DNA of 64,000 bases. Source: Curtobacterium sp. MCLR17_032 (GTDB lineage Bacteria; Actinomycetota; Actinomycetes; Actinomycetales; Microbacteriaceae). Below the pieces are notes generated by a model that saw nothing but the letters and a program-made list of their open reading frames with translations, was not told where the DNA came from and searched no databases. Below, piece after piece: positions 58,450 to 64,000 of the stretch; position 1 is the stretch's first letter; every line of letters starts with the position of its first letter. The stretch covers positions 2,790,001 through 2,854,000 of the forward strand of contig NZ_CP126268.1 in assembly GCF_003234795.2 (NCBI RefSeq), written 5' to 3'. Both the position numbers and the translations under genes were made by a program.

Positions 58450-58584
58450 TTAGTCGCAGTCGTAGAAACATTCGGCTGCCCGGGCGATGGCTTTCCCGTC
58501 GCGGTCATCGTCGAGACCGTCGAGGGTCCAGCAGACAGAGCAGCCGCAGAGGGGACCGTGGGTGGGTCTGAGCGGGCTCATCAT
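58450..58584 (-). CDS. 44-residue Cys-rich phage protein
   Basis: ATG 58584 overlaps the upstream stop as ATGA. The product holds GPLCGCSVCW and ends AAECFYDCD, five Cys in 44 residues. Possible zinc knuckle; unknown role. Confidence 0.45.
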   Translation of the reverse strand: MMSPLRPTHGPLCGCSVCWTLDGLDDDRDGKAIARAAECFYDCD

Positions 58585-58706
58585 CGAGTGGTTCCCGTGC
58601 ATACGGCAAGGTGGGCCGCAAAGAGCTCGAAGCCGCCGGACTGGTTGCGAGCGGCACCGATGACTTCCCAGCACAACTCGCATGTGCAGCCGATCCAGGT
58701 GCTCAC
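58581..58706 (-). CDS. 41-residue Cys-rich phage protein
   Basis: GTG 58706 overlaps the upstream stop as GTGA. The product begins STWIGCTCELCWEVIGAAR with CTC-x2-C and ends AVCTGTTR. Same style as the neighbouring gene at 58450. Confidence 0.45.
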   Translation of the reverse strand: MSTWIGCTCELCWEVIGAARNQSGGFELFAAHLAVCTGTTR

Positions 58707-58906
58707 GCCGTCGCTCCCGTCAGTTCGGCGTACAGCTCACGGGTGATGCAGCCGGCCCCGGTCGGTCCGGTGAACTCGATGACGGACGGGAGGACGCGGG
58801 TGATCGTGCACGAGTAGGACAGCCCGAGGACGGTCGGGATCTCCTTCACGTCACCCGGCTGCCACAGTTCCGGGTCGTCGACGGGCGTCAGGGTTGCGGC
58901 GCTCAC
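58703..58906 (-). CDS. 67-residue phage protein
   Basis: A small beta protein (DDPELWQPGDVKEIPTVLG, YSCTITRVLPSVIEFTG). It is coupled to both neighbours by 4-base overlaps. Not recognised. Confidence 0.55.
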   Translation of the reverse strand: MSAATLTPVDDPELWQPGDVKEIPTVLGLSYSCTITRVLPSVIEFTGPTGAGCITRELYAELTGATA

Positions 58907-59268
58907 GACGTCATCCGCTTGTCGGCGGCGATGATCGCGGCGGCGATGCGCTTGATGAACGTCGGCACGGAGCGCTCAGGCATCGTGCCGTACTGACGCA
59001 ACCCCTCGTCTAGTGCCTCGAGAAGGTCGGGGTTGCCCGCGGTGCCGACGATCAGGCGGGCGTCGGCATAGCCGAGTGGTGCGACCGGACCGCAATCGAG
59101 GTCCTGATGGTCCATCGCGACCATCTCGTGTTCGGCCTCGATCTGGCTGCCGTCGTACGTGCCGCCTTCGTCTGAGTAGACGCCGTCGATGACGGCCCAC
59201 GGACCCTGGGTAGCCCGCTCCCGCCACTTCTCGAGCGCGTCGCGGGCCTGCTGAATGTTGGTGCTCAT
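58903..59268 (-). CDS. 121-residue phage protein of the GPW type
   Basis: ATG 59268 follows GGAAGGA. The ERATQGPWAVIDG motif at about residues 17-29 is shared by a large group of actinophage early proteins of unknown function. The C-terminal part is helical (ADARLIVGTAGNPDLLEALDEG). Confidence 0.65.
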   Translation of the reverse strand: MSTNIQQARDALEKWRERATQGPWAVIDGVYSDEGGTYDGSQIEAEHEMVAMDHQDLDCGPVAPLGYADARLIVGTAGNPDLLEALDEGLRQYGTMPERSVPTFIKRIAAAIIAADKRMTS

Positions 59269-59429
59269 CGTTCTTCCTTCCGTTCGTCGTACCGAATGCA
59301 GATGACCGTCATCCCCCACAGCGCACAGACGGCGGCGAGCAGTGTGGCTCCGTTGACTGCGGCGGGTAGGAGCAGTTGGGTGATGAACACTGCGGCGGCA
59401 ACGGCAAGCAGGATCAGGGGGGCTCTCAT
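59265..59429 (-). CDS. 54-residue two-span membrane protein
   Basis: Two hydrophobic segments (residues 5-20 and 25-45) end in RYDERKEER. Its stop overlaps the next ATG as ATGA. Unknown. Confidence 0.5.
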   Translation of the reverse strand: MRAPLILLAVAAAVFITQLLLPAAVNGATLLAAVCALWGMTVICIRYDERKEER

Positions 59430-59704
59430 GGGGCGTCCTGGGGTGTGGTGTCTGCAGTGAGGGCGATGCGCAGGTCGCGGAGGTGCTGTTCCACGCCATC
59501 AGGCCACTTCTCATTACGGCCGAAGAAGCCGACGCACCAGGGAGCAAAATCCTCGTACGCTTCCTGCACCGCTTCGAGTTGGTCGGCGGCGGTGCGGAGA
59601 GCGGTCTCAGCCTCTGCGATTACCTCGCTGCGGAAGCGACCACTGTTTCCTCGTTGGAGGTCATCTGCCACTACCCGCATCTCCTTCGAGGTGAGGGCGG
59701 TCAT
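59426..59704 (-). CDS. 92-residue phage protein
   Basis: ATG 59704 overlaps the upstream stop as ATGA. The product is helical in the first half (TSKEMRVVADDLQRGN, ETALRTAADQLEAVQEAYEDF). Unknown. Confidence 0.55.
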   Translation of the reverse strand: MTALTSKEMRVVADDLQRGNSGRFRSEVIAEAETALRTAADQLEAVQEAYEDFAPWCVGFFGRNEKWPDGVEQHLRDLRIALTADTTPQDAP

Positions 59705-59877
59705 GACCACACCTGCTTGCGGCCCTCAGCGACACGCGACCAAAGCTGGCCTGGCGCTGTGTAAGCGATACCGCGCTGTGCGTCGGCGTCACACACTCGG
59801 GCAATGAGACAGTCAGAATCAGCCCAATCCCCGGGCCAGTTCACGCGAAGTTTGTGGGTTACAACGGTTGCGGTCAT
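59701..59877 (-). CDS. 58-residue phage protein
   Basis: ATG 59877 overlaps the upstream stop as ATGA. The product begins TATVVTHKLRVNWPGDWAD. Small beta protein, unknown. Confidence 0.5.
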   Translation of the reverse strand: MTATVVTHKLRVNWPGDWADSDCLIARVCDADAQRGIAYTAPGQLWSRVAEGRKQVWS

Positions 59878-59981
59878 GATTCCCCTCCAATACCAAGTAC
59901 AACGAAGATGAGGGCACCGCAGACGAGGAGTCCGGCGACCCATGTGGCGGCGACTAATGCGACCGCGTCGATACGTTTCAT
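59874..59981 (-). CDS. 35-residue single-span membrane peptide
   Basis: The product has one hydrophobic span of about 24 residues after MKRIDAV. It is coupled at both ends by ATGA overlaps. Unknown. Confidence 0.45.
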   Translation of the reverse strand: MKRIDAVALVAATWVAGLLVCGALIFVVLGIGGES

Positions 59982-60160
59982 GCGGTCACCTGCAGTCCCA
60001 GCAGCATCGGTACGAGGTCGGCGCATCCACGACTGTCAGCGAGTGCAACAACTGCTGCGATCTGCTCATCGGTGGGGTCGAAGGTGAGTTCGTACGCTTC
60101 GCCGGGGAACACTTTGCTGTACAGGTCACCGGCAGGTTGGTTGCGTCCGAACGCACCCAT
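59978..60160 (-). CDS. 60-residue phage protein
   Basis: ATG 60160 shares a base with the upstream stop (TGATG). The product has YELTFDPTDEQIAAVVALAD, a strand-helix pattern. Unknown. Confidence 0.5.
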   Translation of the reverse strand: MGAFGRNQPAGDLYSKVFPGEAYELTFDPTDEQIAAVVALADSRGCADLVPMLLGLQVTA

Positions 60161-60468
60161 CAGGACACCTCCGTGAAACCGAAGACGCCGACCGTTTTGC
60201 CGTAACTCGATACGGTGGTCGCAACTTTCTGGATGCGTCGGTCACGTCGGCGCGCATCGGAGCACCTTTTACGCACAGATTCGGCTGCACAGTTCGGCCA
60301 GGTGGGGTGCGCATCCATGTGGTCCGTGTACCGGTTCACCATCGCCTCATCCGACGCGGGACCAAGCGTGTACAACCAACAAACTGCTTCGAGGACGATG
60401 CGTGCCTCAGCCGCATCGAACGCAGCAGACGACTCGACCGGGTCGGCGAGTCTCGCGTGGGCGGACAT
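60160..60468 (-). CDS. Winged-helix-like phage protein
   Basis: This 102-residue protein has VLEAVCWLYTLGPASDEAMV and ESVRKRCSDARRRDRRIQKV, which fit the small winged-helix proteins common in actinophages (a helix-turn-helix ending in an S-x-x-R-x-R helix). It may bind DNA. GTG 60471 is an alternative start. Confidence 0.6.
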   Translation of the reverse strand: MSAHARLADPVESSAAFDAAEARIVLEAVCWLYTLGPASDEAMVNRYTDHMDAHPTWPNCAAESVRKRCSDARRRDRRIQKVATTVSSYGKTVGVFGFTEVS

Positions 60469-60608
60469 CACGACGCCGCCTTGTGTCGGCCGGCACCAGG
60501 CGTCGCCAAGCCGGTGAGCACGAAACGCAGGTGCTCGAGGTCTTCGGCTTCACGCGCCGACGTGATGTAACCACGGTGCCTGCCCGCGGTGGAGGTCATG
60601 GTTTCCAT
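60468..60608 (-). CDS. 46-residue phage protein
   Basis: GAAGGGGAAG precedes ATG 60608, a good ribosome site, so this may begin a transcript downstream of the hairpin at 60644. The product is basic with RHRGYITSAREAEDLEHLRF. Unknown. Confidence 0.55.
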   Translation of the reverse strand: METMTSTAGRHRGYITSAREAEDLEHLRFVLTGLATPGAGRHKAAS

Positions 60609-60643
60609 GTGCTTCCCCTTCGATTGCATGTGGATGTGGTTGA

Positions 60644-60680
60644 GCGGCCGGCTAAGGCTTCGGGTGAACTAGCCGGCCGC
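60644..60680. terminator. Perfect 11-bp hairpin in a 204-base gap
   Basis: GCGGCCGGCTA at 60644-60654 pairs perfectly with 60670-60680 around 15 bases. It lies between the gene ending at 60813 and the gene starting at 60608. The rest of the gap 60609-60812 holds no gene. It may be a terminator or an operator-like site. Confidence 0.55.
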
Positions 60681-60812
60681 CTAGTTGCGCTGCCGGGGCG
60701 CGGTTGAGGGTGAGTGCGGGTCATCGGTGCCAGCCCCGGGTGTCGGTCACTTGCCTGTCGGCCGCCGATCCACGCTTACTGATTCCCTCACCCCAACGCA
60801 CCAGCAGACGTG

Positions 60813-61049
60813 TTAACGGTTTGGGGTGCCGAGGCTGAGGTCGACGTGCGCGAAGAGTGCTTTGAGGTCTGCGTGGGCGAGCGTGTCGATGTCAACCCAG
60901 CAGGAGCACATACGGTTGGTGGCGATGTGGTTGATACCGCCGCAGACGCCGCACACCTCGGGCGGGCAACTGCCACAGTGGGCCGGGCGGGGCTGCTCAG
61001 CGCTTTCCCCTGCGGGTGCGCCGCATCCGTCGCAGGTTTGCGCTGTCAT
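60813..61049 (-). CDS. 78-residue zinc-ribbon-like protein
   Basis: The protein has CDGCGAPAG, then CGSCPPEVCGVCG and MCSCW, enough Cys for two zinc sites in the first 50 residues. ATG 61049 overlaps the upstream stop as ATGA. Role unknown. Confidence 0.6.
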   Translation of the reverse strand: MTAQTCDGCGAPAGESAEQPRPAHCGSCPPEVCGVCGGINHIATNRMCSCWVDIDTLAHADLKALFAHVDLSLGTPNR

Positions 61050-61378
61050 GCGTCGGCCTGCTTCTCGATGTAGTCGAGCGCCGAACGAGCGATCAGGAGC
61101 CACTTGCCCTGGACAGCTTCAAGTACGTGCTCGGCAGGTTCATCTCGAAGCGCCTCCCAAGGCAACGCATCAGCGGGTGTCGCTGCCTCGTACATTGCAC
61201 GAGCCATCCGGTCCAGTTCGATACTGAATCCGCCGTACTGCTCCTTGCCTGCCGCATAACCGGCACGCCACGCGGCATGTGCTGCAATGCTGGATGTCCA
61301 CGCAAGAAGTCGCCAATCGATCTGGGCCTCGGCGGTGTTTCTGCTTTGATCGACGTTTTCCATGTTGTTCTCATTCAT
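61046..61378 (-). CDS. 110-residue phage protein, first leftward early gene
   Basis: The helical protein (WTSSIAAHAAWRAGYAAGKEQ, ELDRMARAMYEAATPADALPW) is the first gene of the long leftward chain after a 405-base gap. ATG 61378 or ATG 61363 may be used. Unknown. Confidence 0.6.
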   Translation of the reverse strand: MNENNMENVDQSRNTAEAQIDWRLLAWTSSIAAHAAWRAGYAAGKEQYGGFSIELDRMARAMYEAATPADALPWEALRDEPAEHVLEAVQGKWLLIARSALDYIEKQADA

Positions 61379-61783
61379 GTGCCCCTACCGCAACTAACAT
61401 CAATACGAACGACCGGGTTTGGTTACCGGTTATAGGGGCTGCCTCAGTTCGGTACCCGGAGCCAGCGGCCCTCGTCTGATACCCCGTCGAGGCAAAGTTT
61501 GTGTCTGCCAGCCGGGATATACCGGCTGGACTTCACGCCGCAACGCTCGTTCCTGGCAGGGCTCCTACGCCGGTTGCTGTCCCGGTTCGCTCCCTCGTGC
61601 CGTACTACAGCCGGCAAGACCGCCGGCTACGTCCCGCACCCTGCAAAAACGGGTGGGGCAAATATCTGCATCGCTGCGCTGTGTTCGGTTGTGAAGATAC
61701 GTGCGCGTCCCGGTACTGGCATTCCTGCGGTTCCGGGCGCTACAAACAGCGCTGTCCGTGCAGCGCGTTTGCGGAGGAGGCGG
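61379..61783. other. Regulatory gap before the leftward early genes
   Basis: No gene is found on the minus strand in these 405 bases. A perfect palindrome, CCAGCCGG, six bases GATATA, then CCGGCTGG, lies at 61508-61529. GCCGG repeats follow near 61611-61630. A plus-strand Cys-rich frame (61597-61806) is listed separately as doubtful. A leftward promoter for the early chain should lie at 61380-61450. Confidence 0.5.
61508..61529. promoter_or_regulatory. Perfect palindrome upstream of the early operon
   Basis: CCAGCCGG and CCGGCTGG are separated by GATATA. The 22-base site is about 130 bases upstream of the first leftward early gene. It could be an operator or a short terminator stem after the excisionase-like gene. 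Confidence 0.45.
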
Positions 61784-61806
61784 TTAGCCCTGGCGGAGTC
61801 GCCTGA
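61597..61806 (+). CDS. Doubtful plus-strand Cys-rich frame
   Basis: GTG 61597 opens a 69-residue frame with CKNGWGKYLHRC, then GCEDTC, WHSCGSG and RCPC. The spacing and codon use look more like a real small zinc protein than like a shadow. It has no ribosome site and overlaps the end of the excisionase-like gene on the other strand by 23 bases. Confidence 0.3.
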   Translation: MPYYSRQDRRLRPAPCKNGWGKYLHRCAVFGCEDTCASRYWHSCGSGRYKQRCPCSAFAEEAVSPGGVA

Positions 61807-62026
61807 GAGAGCTATCGCTGACGCCCCACGGGTTGGTTGTGGGGAGCGGGGCGATGGTGTGTTCGGTCTTCCAGAGTTCGATTGCGTCTCGGGGGAAGAT
61901 GTAGTTGCGGCCTGCTCGGATGTGGCCGATCTCTTTTGATCGGGCCATGCGTTTGAGCCTGTCGGGTGTGAGCCGTAGGTATTCGGCGGCTTCGTCGGCG
62001 GTGTTCATGTCCTGGAGGTCGCTCAT
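61784..62026 (-). CDS. Excisionase-like helix-turn-helix protein
   Basis: This 80-residue protein has a MerR/AlpA-type helix-turn-helix (MNTADEAAEYLRLTPDRLKRMAR, then IGHIRAGRNYIFPRDAIELW), the standard form of excisionase-family proteins. ATG 62026 overlaps the Cro-like stop as ATGA; ATG 62008 is an alternative. It may direct excision with the integrase or regulate early genes. Confidence 0.75.
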   Translation of the reverse strand: MSDLQDMNTADEAAEYLRLTPDRLKRMARSKEIGHIRAGRNYIFPRDAIELWKTEHTIAPLPTTNPWGVSDSSLRRLRQG

Positions 62027-62265
62027 CCCGTTGCCTCGAGTGAGGGGATGGGGAGCCAGTTGGCGTAGTTCTCGTTGAGGACTTTGCCGATGGCGATGAG
62101 TTCGAGCATCCGGAATCCGGGTCCTCGGCCGGCTAGGGACCGGGTGAGGGTTGTTCGGGCGATTCCGGTAGCGTTGGCGAGCTGCATCTTGTTGATGCCT
62201 GCTTGCTCCATCGAGGACGTGACGCGTTTGCCGATCTCTTCGTTGATCCACGTCGCGGTGTCCAT
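62023..62265 (-). CDS. Cro-like helix-turn-helix regulator
   Basis: This 80-residue protein has an Xre-type helix-turn-helix (MQLANATGIARTTLTRSLAGRG). It is the first leftward gene, divergent from the repressor. ATG 62265 has TAGAGT six bases upstream and TTGCAA 17 bases before that, so the mRNA is leaderless. Position matches Cro. Confidence 0.8.
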   Translation of the reverse strand: MDTATWINEEIGKRVTSSMEQAGINKMQLANATGIARTTLTRSLAGRGPGFRMLELIAIGKVLNENYANWLPIPSLEATG

Positions 62266-62271
62266 ACGGCA

Positions 62272-62300
62272 ACTCTAGTGACCGTTTGGTCACTTTGCAA
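62272..62300 (-). promoter_or_regulatory. Leftward early promoter
   Basis: TTGCAA (62295-62300) and TAGAGT (62272-62277) are 17 bases apart on the minus strand, and TAGAGT is six bases from the Cro-like ATG. The whole spacer is filled by an inverted repeat, so repressor binding would block polymerase. Confidence 0.75.
62277..62294. promoter_or_regulatory. Repressor/Cro operator
   Basis: AGTGACC, four bases, then GGTCACT form a perfect inverted repeat lying exactly between the -35 and -10 of the leftward promoter. A near half-site, GTTCACT, stands at 62353-62359 next to the repressor -35 box. Confidence 0.7.
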
Positions 62301-62358
62301 CACGGCTTGTCCGCATTTTGGGGTACAAAAAGGTGGACAGAAAGACCCGTCTGTTCAC

Positions 62359-62388
62359 TTGCGCGTTGTCCAGTATGGGCCATATAGT
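62359..62388 (+). promoter_or_regulatory. Repressor promoter
   Basis: TTGCGC at 62359-62364 and TATAGT at 62383-62388 are 18 bases apart, and TATAGT is seven bases before GTG 62396. This predicts a leaderless repressor mRNA, as known for lambda cI from its maintenance promoter. Confidence 0.7.
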
Positions 62389-62395
62389 GTCCATC

Positions 62396-62650
62396 GTGAC
62401 CAACGAGACCCCTGCTGAGATCGACCCCTACACCGCCGCGTTCGCTGCCGAGCTGCGCGCCGAGCGTGGACGCAAGCAGATCGGGTTCGACGAGATCGCC
62501 GCGAAGACCGGCATCAACAAGCGCACCCTGTTCCGCCTCTTCGACGGCGAGCGGGACCTGCGGGCCAAGCACCTGATCCTCATCGCAGACGCGCTCGGCA
62601 TCGACGCGCAGGAGATCATCACCCGGGTTGAGGCGACGGTCGGCGAGTAG
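62396..62650 (+). CDS. Small phage repressor (Xre type)
   Basis: This 84-residue protein is little more than a helix-turn-helix domain (FAAELRAERGRKQIGFDEIAAKTGINKRTLFRLFDGERDL) split over residues 12-50. It is the only rightward gene of the control region. It lacks the C-terminal dimerisation/cleavage domain of LexA-like repressors, so SOS induction by self-cleavage is not expected. GTG 62396 is chosen from the promoter spacing; in-frame starts at 62375 and 62387 exist. Confidence 0.75.
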   Translation: MTNETPAEIDPYTAAFAAELRAERGRKQIGFDEIAAKTGINKRTLFRLFDGERDLRAKHLILIADALGIDAQEIITRVEATVGE

Positions 62651-62666
62651 CGCCCTCCCCCAACGA

Positions 62667-62703
62667 AAGAAGCCCCCCGGCTGGTTAGGCCGGGGGGCTT
62701 CTT
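62667..62703. terminator. 14-bp terminator between repressor and minus-strand genes
   Basis: AAGAAGCCCCCCGG at 62667-62680 pairs perfectly with 62690-62703 around nine bases. AA and TT ends allow use in both directions. It ends the repressor transcript and the convergent one from the integrase side. Confidence 0.88.
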
Positions 62704-62711
62704 CGTGTGGC

Positions 62712-62894
62712 TCAGCAGCTGACTGCGGTGTCCACTGCGTCGAACAGGGTGCACATGCTGACTCCGAGTCGCCGTGCTTCCCATGCGAGTTCCGTGACGC
62801 TTGGGTTGTCGTGGTCACTCAGTGTCATGCCGGCGCGTTCGGCTGCGATGCCGATGATGACGCCTTGGTCGTGTGCTTGGTCCAGGGTCCCCAC
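62712..62894 (-). CDS. 60-residue phage protein downstream of integrase
   Basis: A small protein (MGTLDQAHDQGVIIGIAAERAG) ends nine bases before the terminator. It follows the integrase gene by 87 bases. Ala-rich with WEARRLGVSM. Possible small regulator; not recognised. Confidence 0.5.
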   Translation of the reverse strand: MGTLDQAHDQGVIIGIAAERAGMTLSDHDNPSVTELAWEARRLGVSMCTLFDAVDTAVSC

Positions 62895-62981
62895 TTGCTG
62901 ATCCTCTCTCGAGTCCTTGTGATGCGTTCGAACATACGTTCGACTACCGACAGTGGCAACCCCCTTCGCGTGGGTGGATAG

Positions 62982-64000
62982 TCACGACTCGATCTCGGGC
63001 AGCGCACCAGCCATCGCCACCTGCACCGCCAGCGCCGCGGCTGTCAGGTTGTCGGGCGACAGGTGGCCGTAGCGGTCGACAGTGGTGGTGATCGACTCGT
63101 GGCCGAGCCGCCGCTGGATGACCGGCAGGGGTGTGCCACCGTTGATCAACCATGATGCATGCGTGTGCCGGAGGTCGTGGATGCGGGGCTCCTTATGGAT
63201 CCGGTCCCCCACCGAGGCGGGCTCCTGATGCCACTCGTGACCGCCCCGGTTCGGGACCCAGTGCGGCTTGTGGTCCTTCACGATGTCGAATGCCGGCCGT
63301 CCGTTGGCGAGGTTCCGTGCGGGTGCCCAAACCTCCTTGTGGAACGTCTGCTGCAGGATGGCGTTGCCGTGCCGGTTGGTGAACACGAGCTCCCCGCGCT
63401 GCTCGACGAGCGGCCGCAGGAGGGTGATCAGTCCGGGTGGCAGGGAGATCGTGCGCTTGGACCGGCTGGTCTTCGGTGCGCCCAGGTAGCGGCCCTTCGC
63501 GATGCTGTCCTTCCATGCTCGGGACACGCGGACGACGCCTGCCTCGAGGTCGAAGTCGCCGGGGCGTAGCGCGGTCGCTTCGGACCAGCGCATGCCGGTG
63601 CCGGCGAGGGTCTGCACGAGCGGCTGCCAGTACGGCGGGATGAAGGACAGCAGCCGGGTGTACTCGTCGCCGGACAGGAACGTCATCTCCCGCGACTCGG
63701 ACGCGGGCATGTTGGTGCCCTCGCAGGGGTTCCGGTCGACGACACCACGCTGCACGGCGTGCTGGAACATGGCGTAGAGGAACCCGTGGCGGTTCTTGAT
63801 CGTCTTCGCGCCGAGCGGTCGGGGCAGCTTCCCGTCGACCTCACGGGTCGGCGCGGCCTGTTCGTTGATCCACCCCGCGATGACTTCCGGGGTCACCATG
63901 TTCAGCGGCAGGTGACCCATCCACGGGCCGATCGACCGTCGCATGAACATCCGGTAGTGGTCGAGCGTCTTCCCTTCCACACCCGACTTCGACGCGATGT
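62982..64000 (-). CDS. Tyrosine integrase (5' end beyond the window)
   Basis: At least 339 codons are present; the frame is open to the right edge, so the start is missing. The core-binding domain precedes the catalytic domain with R in GTGMRWSEA, Lys region DSIAKGRYLGAPKTSRSKR, HDLRHTHASW (H-x-x-R), LGHESITTT and the nucleophile Tyr in DRYGHLS. It catalyses integration and excision. Its 5' side should face the right attachment site. Confidence 0.93.
   Translation of the reverse strand, partial: IASKSGVEGKTLDHYRMFMRRSIGPWMGHLPLNMVTPEVIAGWINEQAAPTREVDGKLPRPLGAKTIKNRHGFLYAMFQHAVQRGVVDRNPCEGTNMPASESREMTFLSGDEYTRLLSFIPPYWQPLVQTLAGTGMRWSEATALRPGDFDLEAGVVRVSRAWKDSIAKGRYLGAPKTSRSKRTISLPPGLITLLRPLVEQRGELVFTNRHGNAILQQTFHKEVWAPARNLANGRPAFDIVKDHKPHWVPNRGGHEWHQEPASVGDRIHKEPRIHDLRHTHASWLINGGTPLPVIQRRLGHESITTTVDRYGHLSPDNLTAAALAVQVAMAGALPEIES

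Larger units (their letters stand above)
25688..64000. mobile_element. Temperate siphovirus prophage, left end to beyond the right edge
   Basis: The region holds a full siphovirus set: integrase, repressor/Cro switch, excisionase-like protein, replication and recombination genes, tRNA, HNH, terminase, portal, HK97 capsid, long tail genes and lysis genes. G+C content falls and A/T-ending codons rise compared with bases 1-25,600. Every structural gene looks intact. The left junction is near the tRNA remnants at 25.69-25.91 kb. The integrase is cut by the right edge, so the total length is more than 38 kb and the right attachment site is not seen. Confidence 0.93.

Noticed and set aside
62318..62395. 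Longer N-terminus for the repressor
   Set aside because: The -35 and -10 boxes lie inside this stretch and predict a transcript that begins at about GTG 62396.
1..64000. CRISPR arrays, insertion sequences and rRNA
   Set aside because: No regularly spaced repeats with spacers, no transposase-like frame and no rRNA signature were seen.

Overview
The window is high-G+C actinobacterial DNA, most like a Microbacteriaceae genome of the Curtobacterium type. This rests on gene content (EfeUOB iron uptake, the actinobacterial DUF3090/kinase/phosphomutase trio, a gamma-butyrolactone-receptor-like TetR), on many GTG starts and on promoter grammar; no rRNA is present to fix the genus. Bases 1 to about 25,690 are chromosomal. 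From there to the right edge lies a temperate siphovirus prophage with visibly lower G+C and more A/T-ending codons. Its integrase runs off the right edge, so the right attachment site is outside the window.

Chromosome. The window opens with efeU-efeO-efeB on the minus strand behind a DtxR/IdeR-type iron box. A TRIC-type membrane protein and a TetR regulator follow. A MoxR ATPase, DUF58 protein and transglutaminase-domain membrane protein form one coupled operon whose DUF58/transglutaminase junction carries a 32-bp tandem duplication. Next come a GH18-like lipoprotein, tRNA-Ser(GCT), a GntR regulator with an MFS transporter, and a MetE-like zinc methyltransferase. A second AAA+/VWA pair, the conserved three-gene phosphomutase system, a standalone BLUF photoreceptor, an AI-2E family permease, a TetR, and an SDR oxidoreductase coupled to an MmyB-like regulator complete this half. 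Five intergenic hairpins share ACKGGAGGC arms, and ten genes across both halves have a TAnnnT box 6-8 bases before the start codon, as expected for leaderless mRNAs.

Prophage. Almost all genes are on the minus strand, so the phage map reads right to left. It starts with the tyrosine integrase, a divergent repressor/Cro-like switch with a perfect operator and an excisionase-like protein. A long chain of overlapping small early genes follows, many Cys-rich or single-span. Then come a recombination module (YqaJ exonuclease, an unrecognised partner, RusA), two DNA methyltransferases, and a replication initiator with an internal repeat cluster that may be the origin, followed by a helicase-loader candidate, a MerR-like protein and SSB. 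The late region holds tRNA-Trp, HNH endonuclease, terminase, portal, MuF-like protein, scaffold, HK97 capsid, connectors and tail genes. The tail genes include a G/GT chaperone pair with a G GGA AAA slippery site and a 1,344-residue tape measure protein. After these lie an S74 tail protein, an M15 endolysin with small membrane proteins, and a tail SGNH hydrolase. At the far left three plus-strand genes (lipoprotein, 91-residue protein, membrane-anchored SGNH hydrolase) look like lysogeny-expressed morons. The left boundary holds two tRNA 3'-end remnants in opposite orientation and an 11-G run.
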